A DNA stretch of 64,000 nt from Paludifilum halophilum. GTDB lineage: Bacteria > Bacillota > Bacilli > Thermoactinomycetales > DSM-45169. The notes below the pieces were generated by a model that was given only the letters and a program-made list of their open reading frames with translations, was not told where the DNA came from and made no database searches. The stretch's first letter is position 1; the number at the start of each line of letters is the position of its first letter. Shown here piece after piece: positions 1 through 7,984 of the stretch. Both the position numbers and the translations under genes were made by a program. Location of the stretch: positions 62,001 to 126,000 of the forward strand of contig NZ_NOWF01000003.1 in assembly GCF_002245355.1 (NCBI RefSeq), read 5' to 3'.

Positions 1-567
1 GGCTTCCTGAGCACCCATGAAATAGTCGCGATCCGCATCGCGTTCAATCTTCTTCAGAGGCTGACCCGTACGCTCGGATAAGATCCGGTAGATTTTTTTC
101 CGGGTCTTTAGAATCCAGTCAGCGTGAATTTCGATATCCGCGGCTTGACCTTTCACTCCACCCAGCGGTTGATGAATCATCACCTCGCTGTTGGGAAGCG
201 CGAAACGTTTTCCTTCGCTTCCGGCCGCCAGCAGGAAAGCACCCATACTGGCAGCCATCCCCACGCAGATCGTGGAGACGTCGGATTTTATGTACTGCAT
301 GGTATCGTAAATCGCCATCCCCGCTGTAATCGAACCACCCGGGGAGTTTATGTACAAGTGAATATCCTTTTCCGGATCATCCGCCGCCAAAAAAAGGAGT
401 TGGGCGACTACGACATTGGAAATCGCATCGTTAATCGGGGATCCGATAAAGATGATCCGATCTTTCAGCAGGCGGGAAAAGAGATCAAACGCCCGCTCAC
501 CGCGATTGGTCTGTTCAACAACCATGGGAACCAGGTTGGATCCGTATACTCCGTCCGTTTCGTGCAC
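1..567 (-). CDS. clpP: ATP-dependent Clp protease proteolytic subunit (3' end beyond window)
   Basis: ClpP is the serine peptidase of the ClpXP/ClpCP complexes in the cytoplasm. The translation has the family signature [18 protein letters not shown], the nucleophile Ser in GMAASMGA, the catalytic His in MIHQPLGG, and the catalytic Asp region DRDYFM close to the window edge, where the gene is cut about 20 codons short. The usual start (M-N-L-[IV]-P) is absent: Ser-Asn-Leu-Val-Pro stands there. A GTG at 567, behind a GGGAGGG ribosome site about 11 nt upstream, would give a slightly longer N-terminus; an ATG at 525 is the alternative. It lies downstream of tig and behind that gene's terminator. 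Confidence 0.93.
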   Translation of the reverse strand, partial: MHETDGVYGSNLVPMVVEQTNRGERAFDLFSRLLKDRIIFIGSPINDAISNVVVAQLLFLAADDPEKDIHLYINSPGGSITAGMAIYDTMQYIKSDVSTICVGMAASMGAFLLAAGSEGKRFALPNSEVMIHQPLGGVKGQAADIEIHADWILKTRKKIYRILSERTGQPLKKIERDADRDYFMGAQEA

Positions 568-595
568 CGTTCGAGAAACCCTCCCTTCAATCTTT

Positions 596-632
596 TTTAA
601 AAACAAGGCACGCGTGGACACGTGCCTCGTTT
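596..632 (-). terminator. Terminator after tig
   Basis: Arms AGGCACG and CGTGCCT, followed on the minus strand by a T run. It separates tig from clpP. Confidence 0.8.
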
Positions 633-648
633 TTCCGTCCTATTCTCA

Positions 649-1941
649 TTATGCCGCATTTTTACTATTGGATACAAGTAGGTCGATCGTTTTTCGGACC
701 TTTAATTCTTCCTTCATCTGATTGACTCCGCCCTGGGCATTCAGCAGACGACGCACTTCTTCCACATCCCGTTCCATCTGCTCTGCCAACTTTTTCACTT
801 CTTCTTCGACTTCTTCATCGTTGACTTCCACATTTTCCTCAGCGGCGATCGCTTCCAATACCAGGTTGGCTCGAACTTTCTTGCCTGCATCCTCCTGGAA
901 CTGTTCGCGGATCTGAGAAGTATCCTGTCCGGTAAACTGGGTGTACTGCTCCAGATTGATCCCCTGCATTTGCAGCTGTTGCTGAAAATGTTGCATCATG
1001 TGATCGATTTCGTGTTCCACCATGACATCGGGCACTTCGATTTCCGCGTTTTCGGCCGCTTTTTCCACCAAGGTGTTCCGTTTATAGGACTCTTCCTCAT
1101 TTTTCTTCTGCTCTTTCAGTTTATTCTCGACATCGCTTTTCAATTCTTCCAGCGTATCGAACTCGCTCACATCCTGAGCAAACTCGTCATCCAGCTCCGG
1201 CAATTCCATGCGCTTGATTTCATGTACTTTTACTTTAAAAGTAGCCTCTTTGCCGGCAAGGCTTTCCTCTTGATACTCTTCCGGGAAGGTAACGACGACG
1301 TCTTTCTCCTCTTCAGCCTTCATTCCGATCAACTGGTCTTCGAAGCCGGGGATGAATTGGTTGGACCCCACTTCCAGCGTATAACGCTCGGCCTGGCCGC
1401 CTTCAAAGGGTTCTCCGTCAATAAACCCTTCAAAGTCCATAATGACACGATCGCCCTTCTCTACTTGGCCGTCTTCCACAGCGATCAGTTGTCCTTGCCG
1501 TTCCTGCATCCGTTTCAGCTCGGCATCGATATCTTCATCGGAAACGGAGAAATCCTTCTCGGGAATTTCCAGTTCCTTGTATTGACCCAACTGCACTTCC
1601 GGCTTCACTGTCACCGTCGCCTTGAAGATAAAAGGTTTTCCTTTTTCCAGCTGATCAATATCGATCTCCGGCTGATCGACGGGCTCAATCCCCGCTTGTT
1701 CTACAGCTTGAGGGTAAGCTTCCGGCAACAGGATATCCAAGGCATCCTGGTACAGGGATTCCACTCCGAAACGCTTCTCAAAGATCGGGCGCGGAACTTT
1801 CCCTTTACGGAAACCGGGAACGTTCACGTTCTTAACCACTTTGCGGAACGCTTGATCCAAAGCTTCCCCGAACTGTTCTTCATCTACCTCAACCGTCAGT
1901 ACCCCGCGGTTTTTTTCGGTCTTTTCCCAACTTGCCTTCAT
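649..1941 (-). CDS. tig: Trigger factor, ribosome-bound chaperone and prolyl isomerase
   Basis: Trigger factor binds at the ribosome exit tunnel and helps nascent chains fold. The 430-residue product has the N-terminal ribosome-binding domain with the signature [10 protein letters not shown] (about residues 43-52), a central FKBP-type domain ([17 protein letters not shown], then [13 protein letters not shown]) and a long charged helical C-terminal domain. Length matches the family. The start at 1941 (MKASWEKT) is chosen because AGGAGGG lies 7-8 nt upstream; an upstream in-frame ATG lacks such a site. The gene stands between a tRNA and clpP, as in the B. subtilis region. Confidence 0.96.
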   Translation of the reverse strand: MKASWEKTEKNRGVLTVEVDEEQFGEALDQAFRKVVKNVNVPGFRKGKVPRPIFEKRFGVESLYQDALDILLPEAYPQAVEQAGIEPVDQPEIDIDQLEKGKPFIFKATVTVKPEVQLGQYKELEIPEKDFSVSDEDIDAELKRMQERQGQLIAVEDGQVEKGDRVIMDFEGFIDGEPFEGGQAERYTLEVGSNQFIPGFEDQLIGMKAEEEKDVVVTFPEEYQEESLAGKEATFKVKVHEIKRMELPELDDEFAQDVSEFDTLEELKSDVENKLKEQKKNEEESYKRNTLVEKAAENAEIEVPDVMVEHEIDHMMQHFQQQLQMQGINLEQYTQFTGQDTSQIREQFQEDAGKKVRANLVLEAIAAEENVEVNDEEVEEEVKKLAEQMERDVEEVRRLLNAQGGVNQMKEELKVRKTIDLLVSNSKNAA

Positions 1942-2025
1942 CGGTCTTCCCTCCTGACAAACTCCGTTCATAAATACAGGATGATCGCTTCAACCTGTGA
2001 ATTCCGAGCATATTACAACCATTTT

Positions 2026-2053
2026 ATTATACCATATGGCATACGCTTTGCAA
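2026..2053 (-). promoter_or_regulatory. SigmaA-type promoter of tig
   Basis: -35 TTGCAA (2048-2053), 16-bp spacer, -10 TATAAT (2026-2031), read on the minus strand and leading into tig. Confidence 0.7.
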
Positions 2054-2082
2054 GGGAGACACCAGCGGAGTCCCTTCAAAAC

Positions 2083-2106
2083 AAAAGCCCCGCCAAGGGG
2101 CTCATA
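2083..2106 (-). terminator. Terminator after tRNA-Arg
   Basis: Minus-strand hairpin AGCCCC-ttggc-GGGGCT followed by TTTTGTTTTG, about 50 nt beyond the CCA end of the tRNA. Confidence 0.8.
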
Positions 2107-2155
2107 AAAAAAGTGTGCAACTCCCTTTGATCTCCGCCTATAGCGAAAAATCGTA

Positions 2156-2458
2156 TGGCGTCCCAGGAGGGATTCGAACCCCCGACCAACGGCTTAGCAT
2201 ACCACTATGACTTTCGTCACCAACCGATGTTGTTTGTGGTCTGGACTATATCTTCACCATCTCAGGTGCGACACGTATAGTCTCTACGGATCCTCACGAT
2301 CATCCCGGTACAGGGAACCGTAAGTTTCCTCGGTATTACCATCAGCATCACCTGTTAAGGTTTCACCGATACAGTGTCGTCCACTCTGCAGGTTGAGAGT
2401 TCCCTGCAGAGGCTCCTTATTTGAAGGCCGTTGCTCTATCCTGCTGAGCTACTGGGAC
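2156..2458 (-). tRNA. tRNA-Arg(UCU), split by a group I intron
   Basis: The 5' exon is 2424-2458 and the 3' exon 2156-2197, so the spliced tRNA has a complete cloverleaf with encoded CCA. The acceptor stem pairs GTCCCAG with CTGGGAC; the T arm is GGGGG-TTCGAAT-CCCTC; the anticodon stem is ACGGC/GCCGT. The joined loop is C-T-T-C-T-A-A, which gives anticodon TCT (Arg). The variable region is five bases, which rules out serine. The gene has its own sigmaA promoter and terminator and is a single-gene transcript. Confidence 0.93.
2198..2423 (-). other. Group I self-splicing intron in the tRNA-Arg anticodon loop
   Basis: A 226-nt insertion between tRNA positions 34 and 35. Core helices can be read directly: P2 CTCTGCAGG/CCTGCAGAG (2403-2411 with 2384-2392), P3 CGACAC/GTGTCG (2374-2379 with 2269-2274), P7 GACTATA/TATAGTC (2276-2282 with 2244-2250) and P8 CACC/GGTG (2265-2268 with 2255-2258). 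The S-like element AAGATATAGTCC is typical of the class. A TGAC-GAAA-GTCA hairpin lies in the P9 region. The last intron base is G, as expected for omega-G, and the 5' exon ends in U. P1 can form from CCTT and AAGG. The intron carries no ORF, so no homing endonuclease. The exact splice point is ambiguous by one base because both junctions carry a C. Confidence 0.92.
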
Positions 2459-2494
2459 TTGATGCAAGGAGTTGCACGCCTCAGTGCATATCAT

Positions 2495-2522
2495 ATTATA
2501 CCACGAACAGCCTTTGCGTCAA
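2495..2522 (-). promoter_or_regulatory. SigmaA promoter of the split tRNA-Arg
   Basis: -35 TTGACG (2517-2522), 16-bp spacer, -10 TATAAT (2495-2500); the tRNA 5' end lies about 37 nt downstream. Confidence 0.82.
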
Positions 2523-2549
2523 GCGAAAATCCTCGTTTCAGGCGGTTGA

Positions 2550-3068
2550 TCAGACCTCTTTTCCCGGAAGGGTGAAGGTGCCTCCCCTCTCTCTGACGAC
2601 CTCTCCCTGCGGGTTGTAGAAGGTGACATCCACATCTTTATTCCCCGACCTTTCCAACACGGCATAGGTCGGCTGCGGAAATTCGCGGGGCATGGTGATG
2701 CTTCCGGGATTGATCAGGAGAATGTTTCCAGACTGTTCACAGACAGGAACATGAGAGTGACCGAAACAGGCCACCTGGGCTCCGGTTTCTTCAGCGCGAT
2801 ACCGAAGGGGAAGAAAAGAGCTCTTGACCTGGTGTCGGTGACCGTGAGTCACGAAAAAACGAACCCCCTCCTTCTCCCACCAATCCTCCAACGGTTTGTC
2901 CTCCCAATCGCAGTTCCCCTGCACCACAGTCATCGGGCGGGAAGGCAACTCCTCGGCATCCGTACTGAAATCGCCGCAATGAATGATATGATCCGCCGCC
3001 ACTTCTTCCGCGATTCGCTTCAACCGATCACCATCCCCGTGGGAGTCACTGATAATCAGTACACGCAT
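2550..3068 (-). CDS. ysnB: MJ0936/YfcE-type metallophosphoesterase
   Basis: A 172-residue calcineurin-like phosphodiesterase. Metal-binding motifs appear in order: ISDSHGD near the N-terminus, HCGDFS, VQGNCDW, THGHRH and GHSHVP, followed by LINPGS. The family hydrolyses phosphodiester substrates in vitro; the cellular substrate of the Bacillus protein is not settled. The start MRVLIISDSHGD at 3068 has GGAGGAG 9 nt upstream, so the longer in-frame ORF is not used. It is the last gene of the rph-rdgB-ysnB cluster, as in B. subtilis. Confidence 0.9.
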   Translation of the reverse strand: MRVLIISDSHGDGDRLKRIAEEVAADHIIHCGDFSTDAEELPSRPMTVVQGNCDWEDKPLEDWWEKEGVRFFVTHGHRHQVKSSFLPLRYRAEETGAQVACFGHSHVPVCEQSGNILLINPGSITMPREFPQPTYAVLERSGNKDVDVTFYNPQGEVVRERGGTFTLPGKEV

Positions 3069-3099
3069 GATGACATCACTCCTCCTTCCAGGGAGAGGA

Positions 3100-3738
3100 T
3101 TATCGGGAAAAATCGTACCGTTCACGCAACAGCTGAAGAAGCTTCACTGAAGCCCGGGCTCGATGACTGATCCGGCGTTTCACTTCCGGTCCCGCCTCAG
3201 CCATGGTGACTCCCCGATCCGGCAGGAAAAACAATGGATCATAGCCGAACCCGTGCTCTCCCCGAGGAGATACAGCGATTCGGCCGGTACACTCCCCGCG
3301 TACCACGCGGGTTTCTTCTCCGGGTACCGCCAGCGCGATGACGCAAATAAAAGAAGCGTTGCGTCGGGATTCCGGGACTCCCTGCAAAGCTTGAAGCAAT
3401 TTCGCATTGTTTTGGGCATCCGTCGCTCCAGGGCCTGCAAATCTCGCGGAATAAACCCCCGGATCCCCGTTCAGGGCATCTACCGCCAATCCGGAATCGT
3501 CGGCGACAACCGGCCGGTTCAATACCCCGGCCACCGTCTCCGCTTTCTTGACAGCATTTCCTTCAAAGGTATCCCGGTCCTCTACGATCTCCGGTATTCC
3601 TTCCATTCCTTTCAGTCCCAACACCCGCAGGCCCAGTTCCCCGGACAAGAGAGTATCCAGTTCTGCGACTTTATGATCGTTTCGCGTGGCGATGACCAGG
3701 TCCGTCCAAGGCCACGCCTTTTTGATCTTTTGCGGCAT
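3100..3738 (-). CDS. rdgB: Non-canonical purine NTP pyrophosphatase (XTP/dITP diphosphatase)
   Basis: A cytosolic house-cleaning enzyme that hydrolyses XTP, ITP and dITP to monophosphates and keeps deaminated purines out of nucleic acids. The 212-residue product has the family motifs ATRNDHKVAEL at the N-terminus, FEGNAVKKA, VADDSGLAVDALNG and the C-terminal GFGYDPLFF and SHRA(R)A. The N-terminus carries a short extra MPQKIKKAWPW before the core. It sits 16 nt downstream of rph and 31 nt before ysnB, an operon arrangement shared with B. subtilis. Confidence 0.94.
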   Translation of the reverse strand: MPQKIKKAWPWTDLVIATRNDHKVAELDTLLSGELGLRVLGLKGMEGIPEIVEDRDTFEGNAVKKAETVAGVLNRPVVADDSGLAVDALNGDPGVYSARFAGPGATDAQNNAKLLQALQGVPESRRNASFICVIALAVPGEETRVVRGECTGRIAVSPRGEHGFGYDPLFFLPDRGVTMAEAGPEVKRRISHRARASVKLLQLLRERYDFSR

Positions 3739-3754
3739 TTCGCTCCTCCCCGAT

Positions 3755-4480
3755 TCAATCGCCCATGTCTTGCAGGACTTCTTTTTGGCAGGCGATGAGC
3801 CGTTCGGTTCCCCCTTTGGCCAAGTCGAGAAGCTGATTCAGCTCTTCCGGAGAAAAGGGAGAATCCTCACCGGTTCCCTGCACTTCCACATACTTGCCGG
3901 TCCCGGTCATGACCACGTTCATGTCCACTTTCGCCCGGGAGTCCTCTTCATAGCACAGATCGAGACTGGGTACACCGTCTACGATACCGACACTGGTCGC
4001 CGCCAGGTAGTCCGTCACCGGCATCCGCGGCAGGCTTCCCGCTTTCACCAGCCGGTGAAGAGCGAATACCATCGCGACATAGGCTCCAGTGATAGAAGCG
4101 GTTCGGGTCCCGCCATCCGCTTGAATCACATCACAATCCAACCAGACGGTACGCTCCCCCAACCGATCCAACTGTACAACAGAACGAAGGCTTCGCCCGA
4201 TCAAACGTTGAATTTCCATCGTTCGGCCGCCCACTTTTCCCTTGCTGGACTCCCGAATCGTCCGGGATTGGGTAGCCCGGGGCAACATTGCGTATTCAGC
4301 CGTTACCCATCCTTTTCCCGAGCCTCGAAGAAAAGGAGGAACCCGTTCTTCGACAGAGGCGGCACATATGACCTTTGTATCTCCTACACATATGTAGACG
4401 GACCCTTCCGCATGTTTCATATAATCCGGGATCATGTCCACTTTTCGAAGTTCGTCAGCTTTTCGTCCGTCCACTCTCAC
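3755..4480 (-). CDS. rph: Ribonuclease PH
   Basis: A phosphate-dependent 3'-5' exoribonuclease that trims tRNA 3' ends. The 241-residue product has the signatures [12 protein letters not shown] at the N-terminus, [32 protein letters not shown] and the [20 protein letters not shown] segment typical of RNase PH. The start is placed at a GTG (4480), because GGAGGGG lies 6 nt upstream and the product then begins MRVDGRK as in relatives; a TTG five codons upstream is less likely. It heads the rph-rdgB-ysnB group. Confidence 0.95.
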   Translation of the reverse strand: MRVDGRKADELRKVDMIPDYMKHAEGSVYICVGDTKVICAASVEERVPPFLRGSGKGWVTAEYAMLPRATQSRTIRESSKGKVGGRTMEIQRLIGRSLRSVVQLDRLGERTVWLDCDVIQADGGTRTASITGAYVAMVFALHRLVKAGSLPRMPVTDYLAATSVGIVDGVPSLDLCYEEDSRAKVDMNVVMTGTGKYVEVQGTGEDSPFSPEELNQLLDLAKGGTERLIACQKEVLQDMGD

Positions 4481-4551
4481 TACGGTCCCCTCCAAAATAT
4501 AGTGTTCATATTATAACACAGTCTTTTCCGGCAACGCGAGGAATAGCAAAA

Positions 4552-4577
4552 GAAAAAAGAGGTGCATTCACCTCTTC
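4552..4577 (-). terminator. Terminator after gerM
   Basis: Minus-strand hairpin AAGAGGTG-aatg-CACCTCTT followed by TTTTC, in the gap between gerM and rph. Confidence 0.75.
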
Positions 4578-4681
4578 GAGTGTTCCCATTCACCCACCCG
4601 ACCAATCACGATTTTCACAGATACGCTGAAAATTCAACCCTTCCTAGCCTCCCTTGAAAAGAGCTTTTTCCTATAACGCTT

Positions 4682-5728
4682 CTAGAAAGCGACCGGGTTG
4701 ATCCGCTTGGGACGGGTGACAGGTTTGTCAAACGGGTCTCCCAGCGTTTTGGCAGCGGTTTCCCCTTCTCCTTCAACCGTGATTTTCACCTTTTTGGCAC
4801 TGGTGTTTTCCGTCAAGGAGAGAACAATCGTGTTTAAGGCGTCCTGGGACGCTTTTTTCTCATCGCTGTACTCCAGAAGTTGCTTTCCGAAATCGGCGAC
4901 AGCGGTATCCCCCTTGATCTGGACACTGTTTATCTCAGTGGTGTCGACCAGGGCGTTGACCAGATCAGAACCGTGTTGCGGTCCCTTGACTAATTCCGTT
5001 AAAGCCGCTTTGGCCACATTTTTTTGTCGGTCAATCATCCGGGTAACCGGAACATAGTATACTTCATCTTCTTCGGTTTGACCCAGAAAATAAAGAGTGA
5101 CGGGCATGCTTTGGCTGGCTTTCACTCCCTGGGCGATCTCCAGGTTAATTCCGCGATCGCGGGTCAATTCCTGCGCCGGGCTTTTTTTCTTGGGCATGGT
5201 CTCCAAGGGGCGGCCATCAACCCATATGTTCACCTTGTTAACCGAATCGAAGCCGGTCACAGCCCAGGTAACAGCGCTCAGAATCTTTTCTTCCATTCCG
5301 GGATCATAAGACAAAAACTCCTTGGAAAAATCGATCGTAGCCGTTCCCTTCTGAATATCCAACCCCTTTACTTCCGTTCCTTTCGGCAAAATTCCGCTGA
5401 AACCCTCCGGCAGCATCGACTGAGCGGGGCCGCCTTTCACCATGTAGTCCAATGCTTCCTTGGCGATCCCTTCCACTTTGGGAATATTGAGCGCATAGGG
5501 GACGACATAGCCCGTATCCGTTAAGAAATAAAGTTCCAAACTCCCTTTTGCGTCAGAAGAATCCGCTTGATCCTTGCTTTTTTCAGACGATTGCTCCTTT
5601 TTTTCCGACGATTTCGGCGGAGGATCGATCGGCGACGATTCTTTTCCCTCAGGTCCGAACAGACAACCGGACAATAACAGGAAAAAGAGTAACACTCCGA
5701 TCATTCCTTTAATGAATCGGTTCCGCAT
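4682..5728 (-). CDS. gerM: GerM-type lipoprotein (sporulation/germination)
   Basis: In B. subtilis GerM is a membrane lipoprotein needed for sporulation and germination, where it acts near the SpoIIQ-SpoIIIAH channel. The 348-residue product has a signal peptide (about residues 5-22) ending in the lipobox LLSGC, a Ser/Lys/Glu-rich linker, then two GerMN domains (about 65-185 and 200-330). The second repeats the pattern LYFL..D/E..YYVPVTR. It lies between murI and rph as in B. subtilis. A sigmaE-like promoter lies upstream, consistent with mother-cell expression. Confidence 0.9.
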   Translation of the reverse strand: MRNRFIKGMIGVLLFFLLLSGCLFGPEGKESSPIDPPPKSSEKKEQSSEKSKDQADSSDAKGSLELYFLTDTGYVVPYALNIPKVEGIAKEALDYMVKGGPAQSMLPEGFSGILPKGTEVKGLDIQKGTATIDFSKEFLSYDPGMEEKILSAVTWAVTGFDSVNKVNIWVDGRPLETMPKKKSPAQELTRDRGINLEIAQGVKASQSMPVTLYFLGQTEEDEVYYVPVTRMIDRQKNVAKAALTELVKGPQHGSDLVNALVDTTEINSVQIKGDTAVADFGKQLLEYSDEKKASQDALNTIVLSLTENTSAKKVKITVEGEGETAAKTLGDPFDKPVTRPKRINPVAF

Positions 5729-5764
5729 TGTACTCCCTCCCGGGGCAAAGTTCTGGGCTAGTAC

Positions 5765-5794
5765 AATGTATACGAGCCCCGGGAGAAAATATCA
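5765..5794 (-). promoter_or_regulatory. SigmaE-like promoter of gerM
   Basis: -35 TGATATT (5788-5794), 15-bp spacer, -10 TATACATT (5765-5772). This is close to the sigmaE consensus (ATATT and CATACAMT), with one mismatch at the first -10 base. Confidence 0.5.
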
Positions 5795-5831
5795 CTGCTT
5801 TTCTCAAGAGAATCGAAGAATCCTAGTCTGG

Positions 5832-6677
5832 TCAGCCTGCGGTATGGTTGGTCAATGTATCCAAAATCACCTGTTCCACACGTACGGAATGTCCCAGCCA
5901 GCTTTCGGCAATCCGCCGAAAGGACTCCGGGGTTCCGCTGGTAAAAAAGTGGTGATCCATCGGTTCCAGGGACTCCATCGTTTGATCCGTCAGCAAGCCT
6001 TTATGCTGCAAAACAGTAGACAGCTCCCGGGCCGTCTCTTCGGCGGAGCTGATCAGAGTGACCGACGGACCCATTTCCCGTTGGATCCAGTCGGAAATTA
6101 AAGGGTAATGAGTACACCCCATAATCAGGGTATCCAATTCATATTCTTTTAAAGGAAGCAATTCCTTTTTTACAATACTGCGGGCGTGATCCGTATCTCC
6201 GCTCCCGCTCTCCACTAAGGGAACCAGCGCGGGACAGGCATGACTCACCACGACCAGGTCCGGATCGATCAGCTTCAATGCCCGATGATACGCTTCGCTC
6301 TTGACGGTCCCTTGGGTTCCGATGACACCGATTCGCCCTTGTCGGGAGGCTTTAATCGCCGCCCGGGCTCCCGGTTCAATCACTCCCAGCACCGGAATGG
6401 AAAACTGTTGTCGAATCGATTCCAAAGCAACCGCTGTCGCCGTATTGCAGGCGATCACCAATGCCTTCATCGAATACCCTGACAAAAAGTGTACAATTTC
6501 AGTCGTGAACTGGCGCACTTCTGCGGGTGTACGAGGGCCGTAGGGACATCGACAGGTGTCACCGAAATAAAGAATTTTCTCCCGGGGAAGTTGCCTTAAG
6601 ACCTCTTTGGCTACCGTCAACCCCCCTACGCCTGAGTCCAGAATTCCGATTGCGCTTTGCAATGAAAGTGGATTCAT
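5832..6677 (-). CDS. murI: Glutamate racemase
   Basis: A cytosolic cofactor-independent racemase that makes D-glutamate for peptidoglycan. The 281-residue product has the N-terminal motif GILDSGVGGLTVAKEV, the YFGDTCRCPYG segment, the first catalytic Cys in ACNTATA and the second in MGCTHYPL. Length fits the family. It corresponds to racE of B. subtilis by position, next to gerM and a MarR-type gene. The 195-nt gap before it holds the marR terminator. Confidence 0.95.
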   Translation of the reverse strand: MNPLSLQSAIGILDSGVGGLTVAKEVLRQLPREKILYFGDTCRCPYGPRTPAEVRQFTTEIVHFLSGYSMKALVIACNTATAVALESIRQQFSIPVLGVIEPGARAAIKASRQGRIGVIGTQGTVKSEAYHRALKLIDPDLVVVSHACPALVPLVESGSGDTDHARSIVKKELLPLKEYELDTLIMGCTHYPLISDWIQREMGPSVTLISSAEETARELSTVLQHKGLLTDQTMESLEPMDHHFFTSGTPESFRRIAESWLGHSVRVEQVILDTLTNHTAG

Positions 6678-6842
6678 AAATTCACGTTAAGCCTCCAGTC
6701 TTTCGCCGTCCTGTATCGGGTTGGCAGTGCCTGAGACCCTATGGCATTCATTATATGGCGATCTTCGCAAGAATGCTTATACATGCGGCTATATAGGCGC
6801 TATTGTACCAGACGGGAGGCTTGCTGAAAACGATCACTCCAT

Positions 6843-6875
6843 AAAAAATAGCTCCCTTGAAAGCGCAGGGAGCTA
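6843..6875 (-). terminator. Terminator at the marR stop codon
   Basis: Arms TAGCTCCCT and AGGGAGCTA with a T run. The 5' arm contains the TAG stop codon of the MarR gene. Confidence 0.85.
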
Positions 6876-7319
6876 CTTATTCATTTCCCGGTGTAATAGG
6901 GACAGCTGCTTGGCCATCTCCCTCACTTCGCCCTCCGTAAAATGGGACAAAATCTCGGACAAGTAAGCTTGTCTCGCTTCCAACACATCCCGGATGATGG
7001 AAGAACCTTTTTCCAAAAGGTGAATTCGAACCACTCGGCGATCGCGGCTGTCCCGAACCCGCTCGACCACTCCGTTTTTCTCCATCCGGTCCACCAGATC
7101 GGTCATGGTGCTGCAGGCAAGGTACATCTTTTGGCTTAATTCGCCGATGGTCATATCCCCTTCTTCATTCAGCCACAACAAAGCGGTAAACTGCGGGGGC
7201 GTGATCGGAAATTCGGTGAGAAGATCACGCCCCTTACGCTTAATGATGACGCTGATCTCCCGAACGACCCGCTCGATCTCCGTCACCAACTCTTTCGGCA
7301 ATTTCCCTTTCTCATCCAT
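6873..7319 (-). CDS. MarR-family transcriptional regulator (YsmB-like)
   Basis: A 148-residue winged-helix regulator. The core reads TPPQFTALLWL, MTIGELSQKMYLACSTMTDLVDRMEKNGVVERV, then the wing DRRVVRIHLLEKG, as in MarR proteins. The start MDEKGKLPK at 7319 has AAGGAG 8 nt upstream; the longer in-frame ORF is not expected to be used. In B. subtilis the equivalent gene (ysmB) sits between gerE and racE, and it does so here too, next to the 3' piece of gerE. Its target is unknown. Confidence 0.85.
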   Translation of the reverse strand: MDEKGKLPKELVTEIERVVREISVIIKRKGRDLLTEFPITPPQFTALLWLNEEGDMTIGELSQKMYLACSTMTDLVDRMEKNGVVERVRDSRDRRVVRIHLLEKGSSIIRDVLEARQAYLSEILSHFTEGEVREMAKQLSLLHREMNK

Positions 7320-7364
7320 TCCAACGACTCCTTCAGCGGACTTCGACCCGGAAGCGATTTCACG

Positions 7365-7400
7365 CTTTTCCGGAGGCTCCCGTAAAAGGGAGCCTCTCTT
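7365..7400. other. Hairpin in the marR 5' region
   Basis: Arms GAGGCTCCC and GGGAGCCTC with a 6-nt loop, about 60 nt upstream of the marR start. It may be a leader structure or a weak terminator; there is no strong T run on either side. Confidence 0.45.
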
Positions 7401-7533
7401 GAAACATTGGCCGTCTCTTCCTTCCATGGTAACGGATGAGGAGACCGGATACAAGTTTTTCACCCTTTGTTCCCAAATCCACCCGTCTTAAGGGCGGGTT
7501 TGCCAAAGGTTGTTTACATTCGCATCGCAAAGG

Positions 7534-7560
7534 CAAAGAAACCCTACTCAACCGGTAGGG
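7534..7560 (-). terminator. Terminator of gerE
   Basis: Arms CCCTAC and GTAGGG followed on the minus strand by TTTCTTTG, directly after the stop of the gerE 3' fragment. Confidence 0.7.
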
Positions 7561-7575
7561 CTGAAAAGGGAAAGG

Positions 7576-7656
7576 CTAAATCTTCAAATCTCCGAGCCGG
7601 ACCAACTCTACCACCGCTTGAGACCGTCCCTTAACGTTGAGCTTTTGCATCACGTT
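7576..7656 (-). pseudogene. gerE: gerE, 3' fragment (restored by excision)
   Basis: GerE is a small LuxR-type regulator that acts late in the mother cell with sigmaK to control coat genes. This piece encodes N-V-M-Q then KLNVKGRSQAVVELVRLG and DLKI before TAG, the C-terminal half of the GerE helix-turn-helix. It has no start codon or ribosome site of its own. It begins in the 12-bp repeat shared with the 5' fragment at 16592-16603. Joined there in the same frame, the two pieces give an uninterrupted 73-residue GerE, against 74 in B. subtilis. It is therefore better read as a developmentally split gene than as a dead one. Confidence 0.93.
7645..7656. repeat. Attachment site copy at the recombinase end (12-bp core)
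   Basis: TTGCATCACGTT on the plus strand, identical and in direct orientation to 16592-16603. It encodes N-V-M-Q of GerE in both copies. It marks the recombinase-side edge of the intervening element. Confidence 0.9.
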
Positions 7657-7699
7657 TCTGATGTATGTTTATTGCAAACAAATTCGTTCAGTTGTTTTA

Positions 7700-7910
7700 C
7701 AAAGCTTCTAGTGCCCCTTCGGCAACTTTGATCTGTTTGATCCCTTGCCGGGGGGTGGTCGGGCTGGTAGGACCGTCTCCGATCTCTTGCAAAAAACGCA
7801 TAGTGAGACCGGGAAGCGGAGCGACCTTGGCGAAACTTGTGCTCTCCTGAGTGCAAAGGATCGCCTACCACCCTCCCAACTTGGTTACCAGATGGGGCAC
7901 TAGGACGCTT
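7700..7910. other. GC-rich region with nested inverted repeats, possible structured RNA
   Basis: Lies between the recombinase stop and the attachment core. The outer arms CTAGTGCCCC (7708-7717) and GGGGCACTAG (7894-7903) are perfectly complementary, and inner arms TGGTAGG (7765-7771) and CCTACCA (7864-7870) nest inside them. Further short complementary runs occur within. I do not recognise an RNA family. A minus-strand ORF here has no convincing ribosome site or composition and is not called. Confidence 0.4.
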
Positions 7911-7984
7911 CACTTCCCGGAGCACAACACCCCATTTCGATGCCCATTGATTGGATAAGCCACAGTCCTATAGGTAAATCCAGG

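Noticed and set aside
2156-2458. tRNA-Ser(GCU) as an alternative spliced product
   Set aside because: It would need an intron not ending in G, and the variable region has five bases instead of the long serine arm.
7650-7925. A 91-codon minus-strand open frame beside the attachment core
   Set aside because: It overlaps the nested inverted repeats and the gerE fragment, has no convincing ribosome site, and its Arg/Ser/Pro-rich composition looks like random translation of GC-rich DNA.
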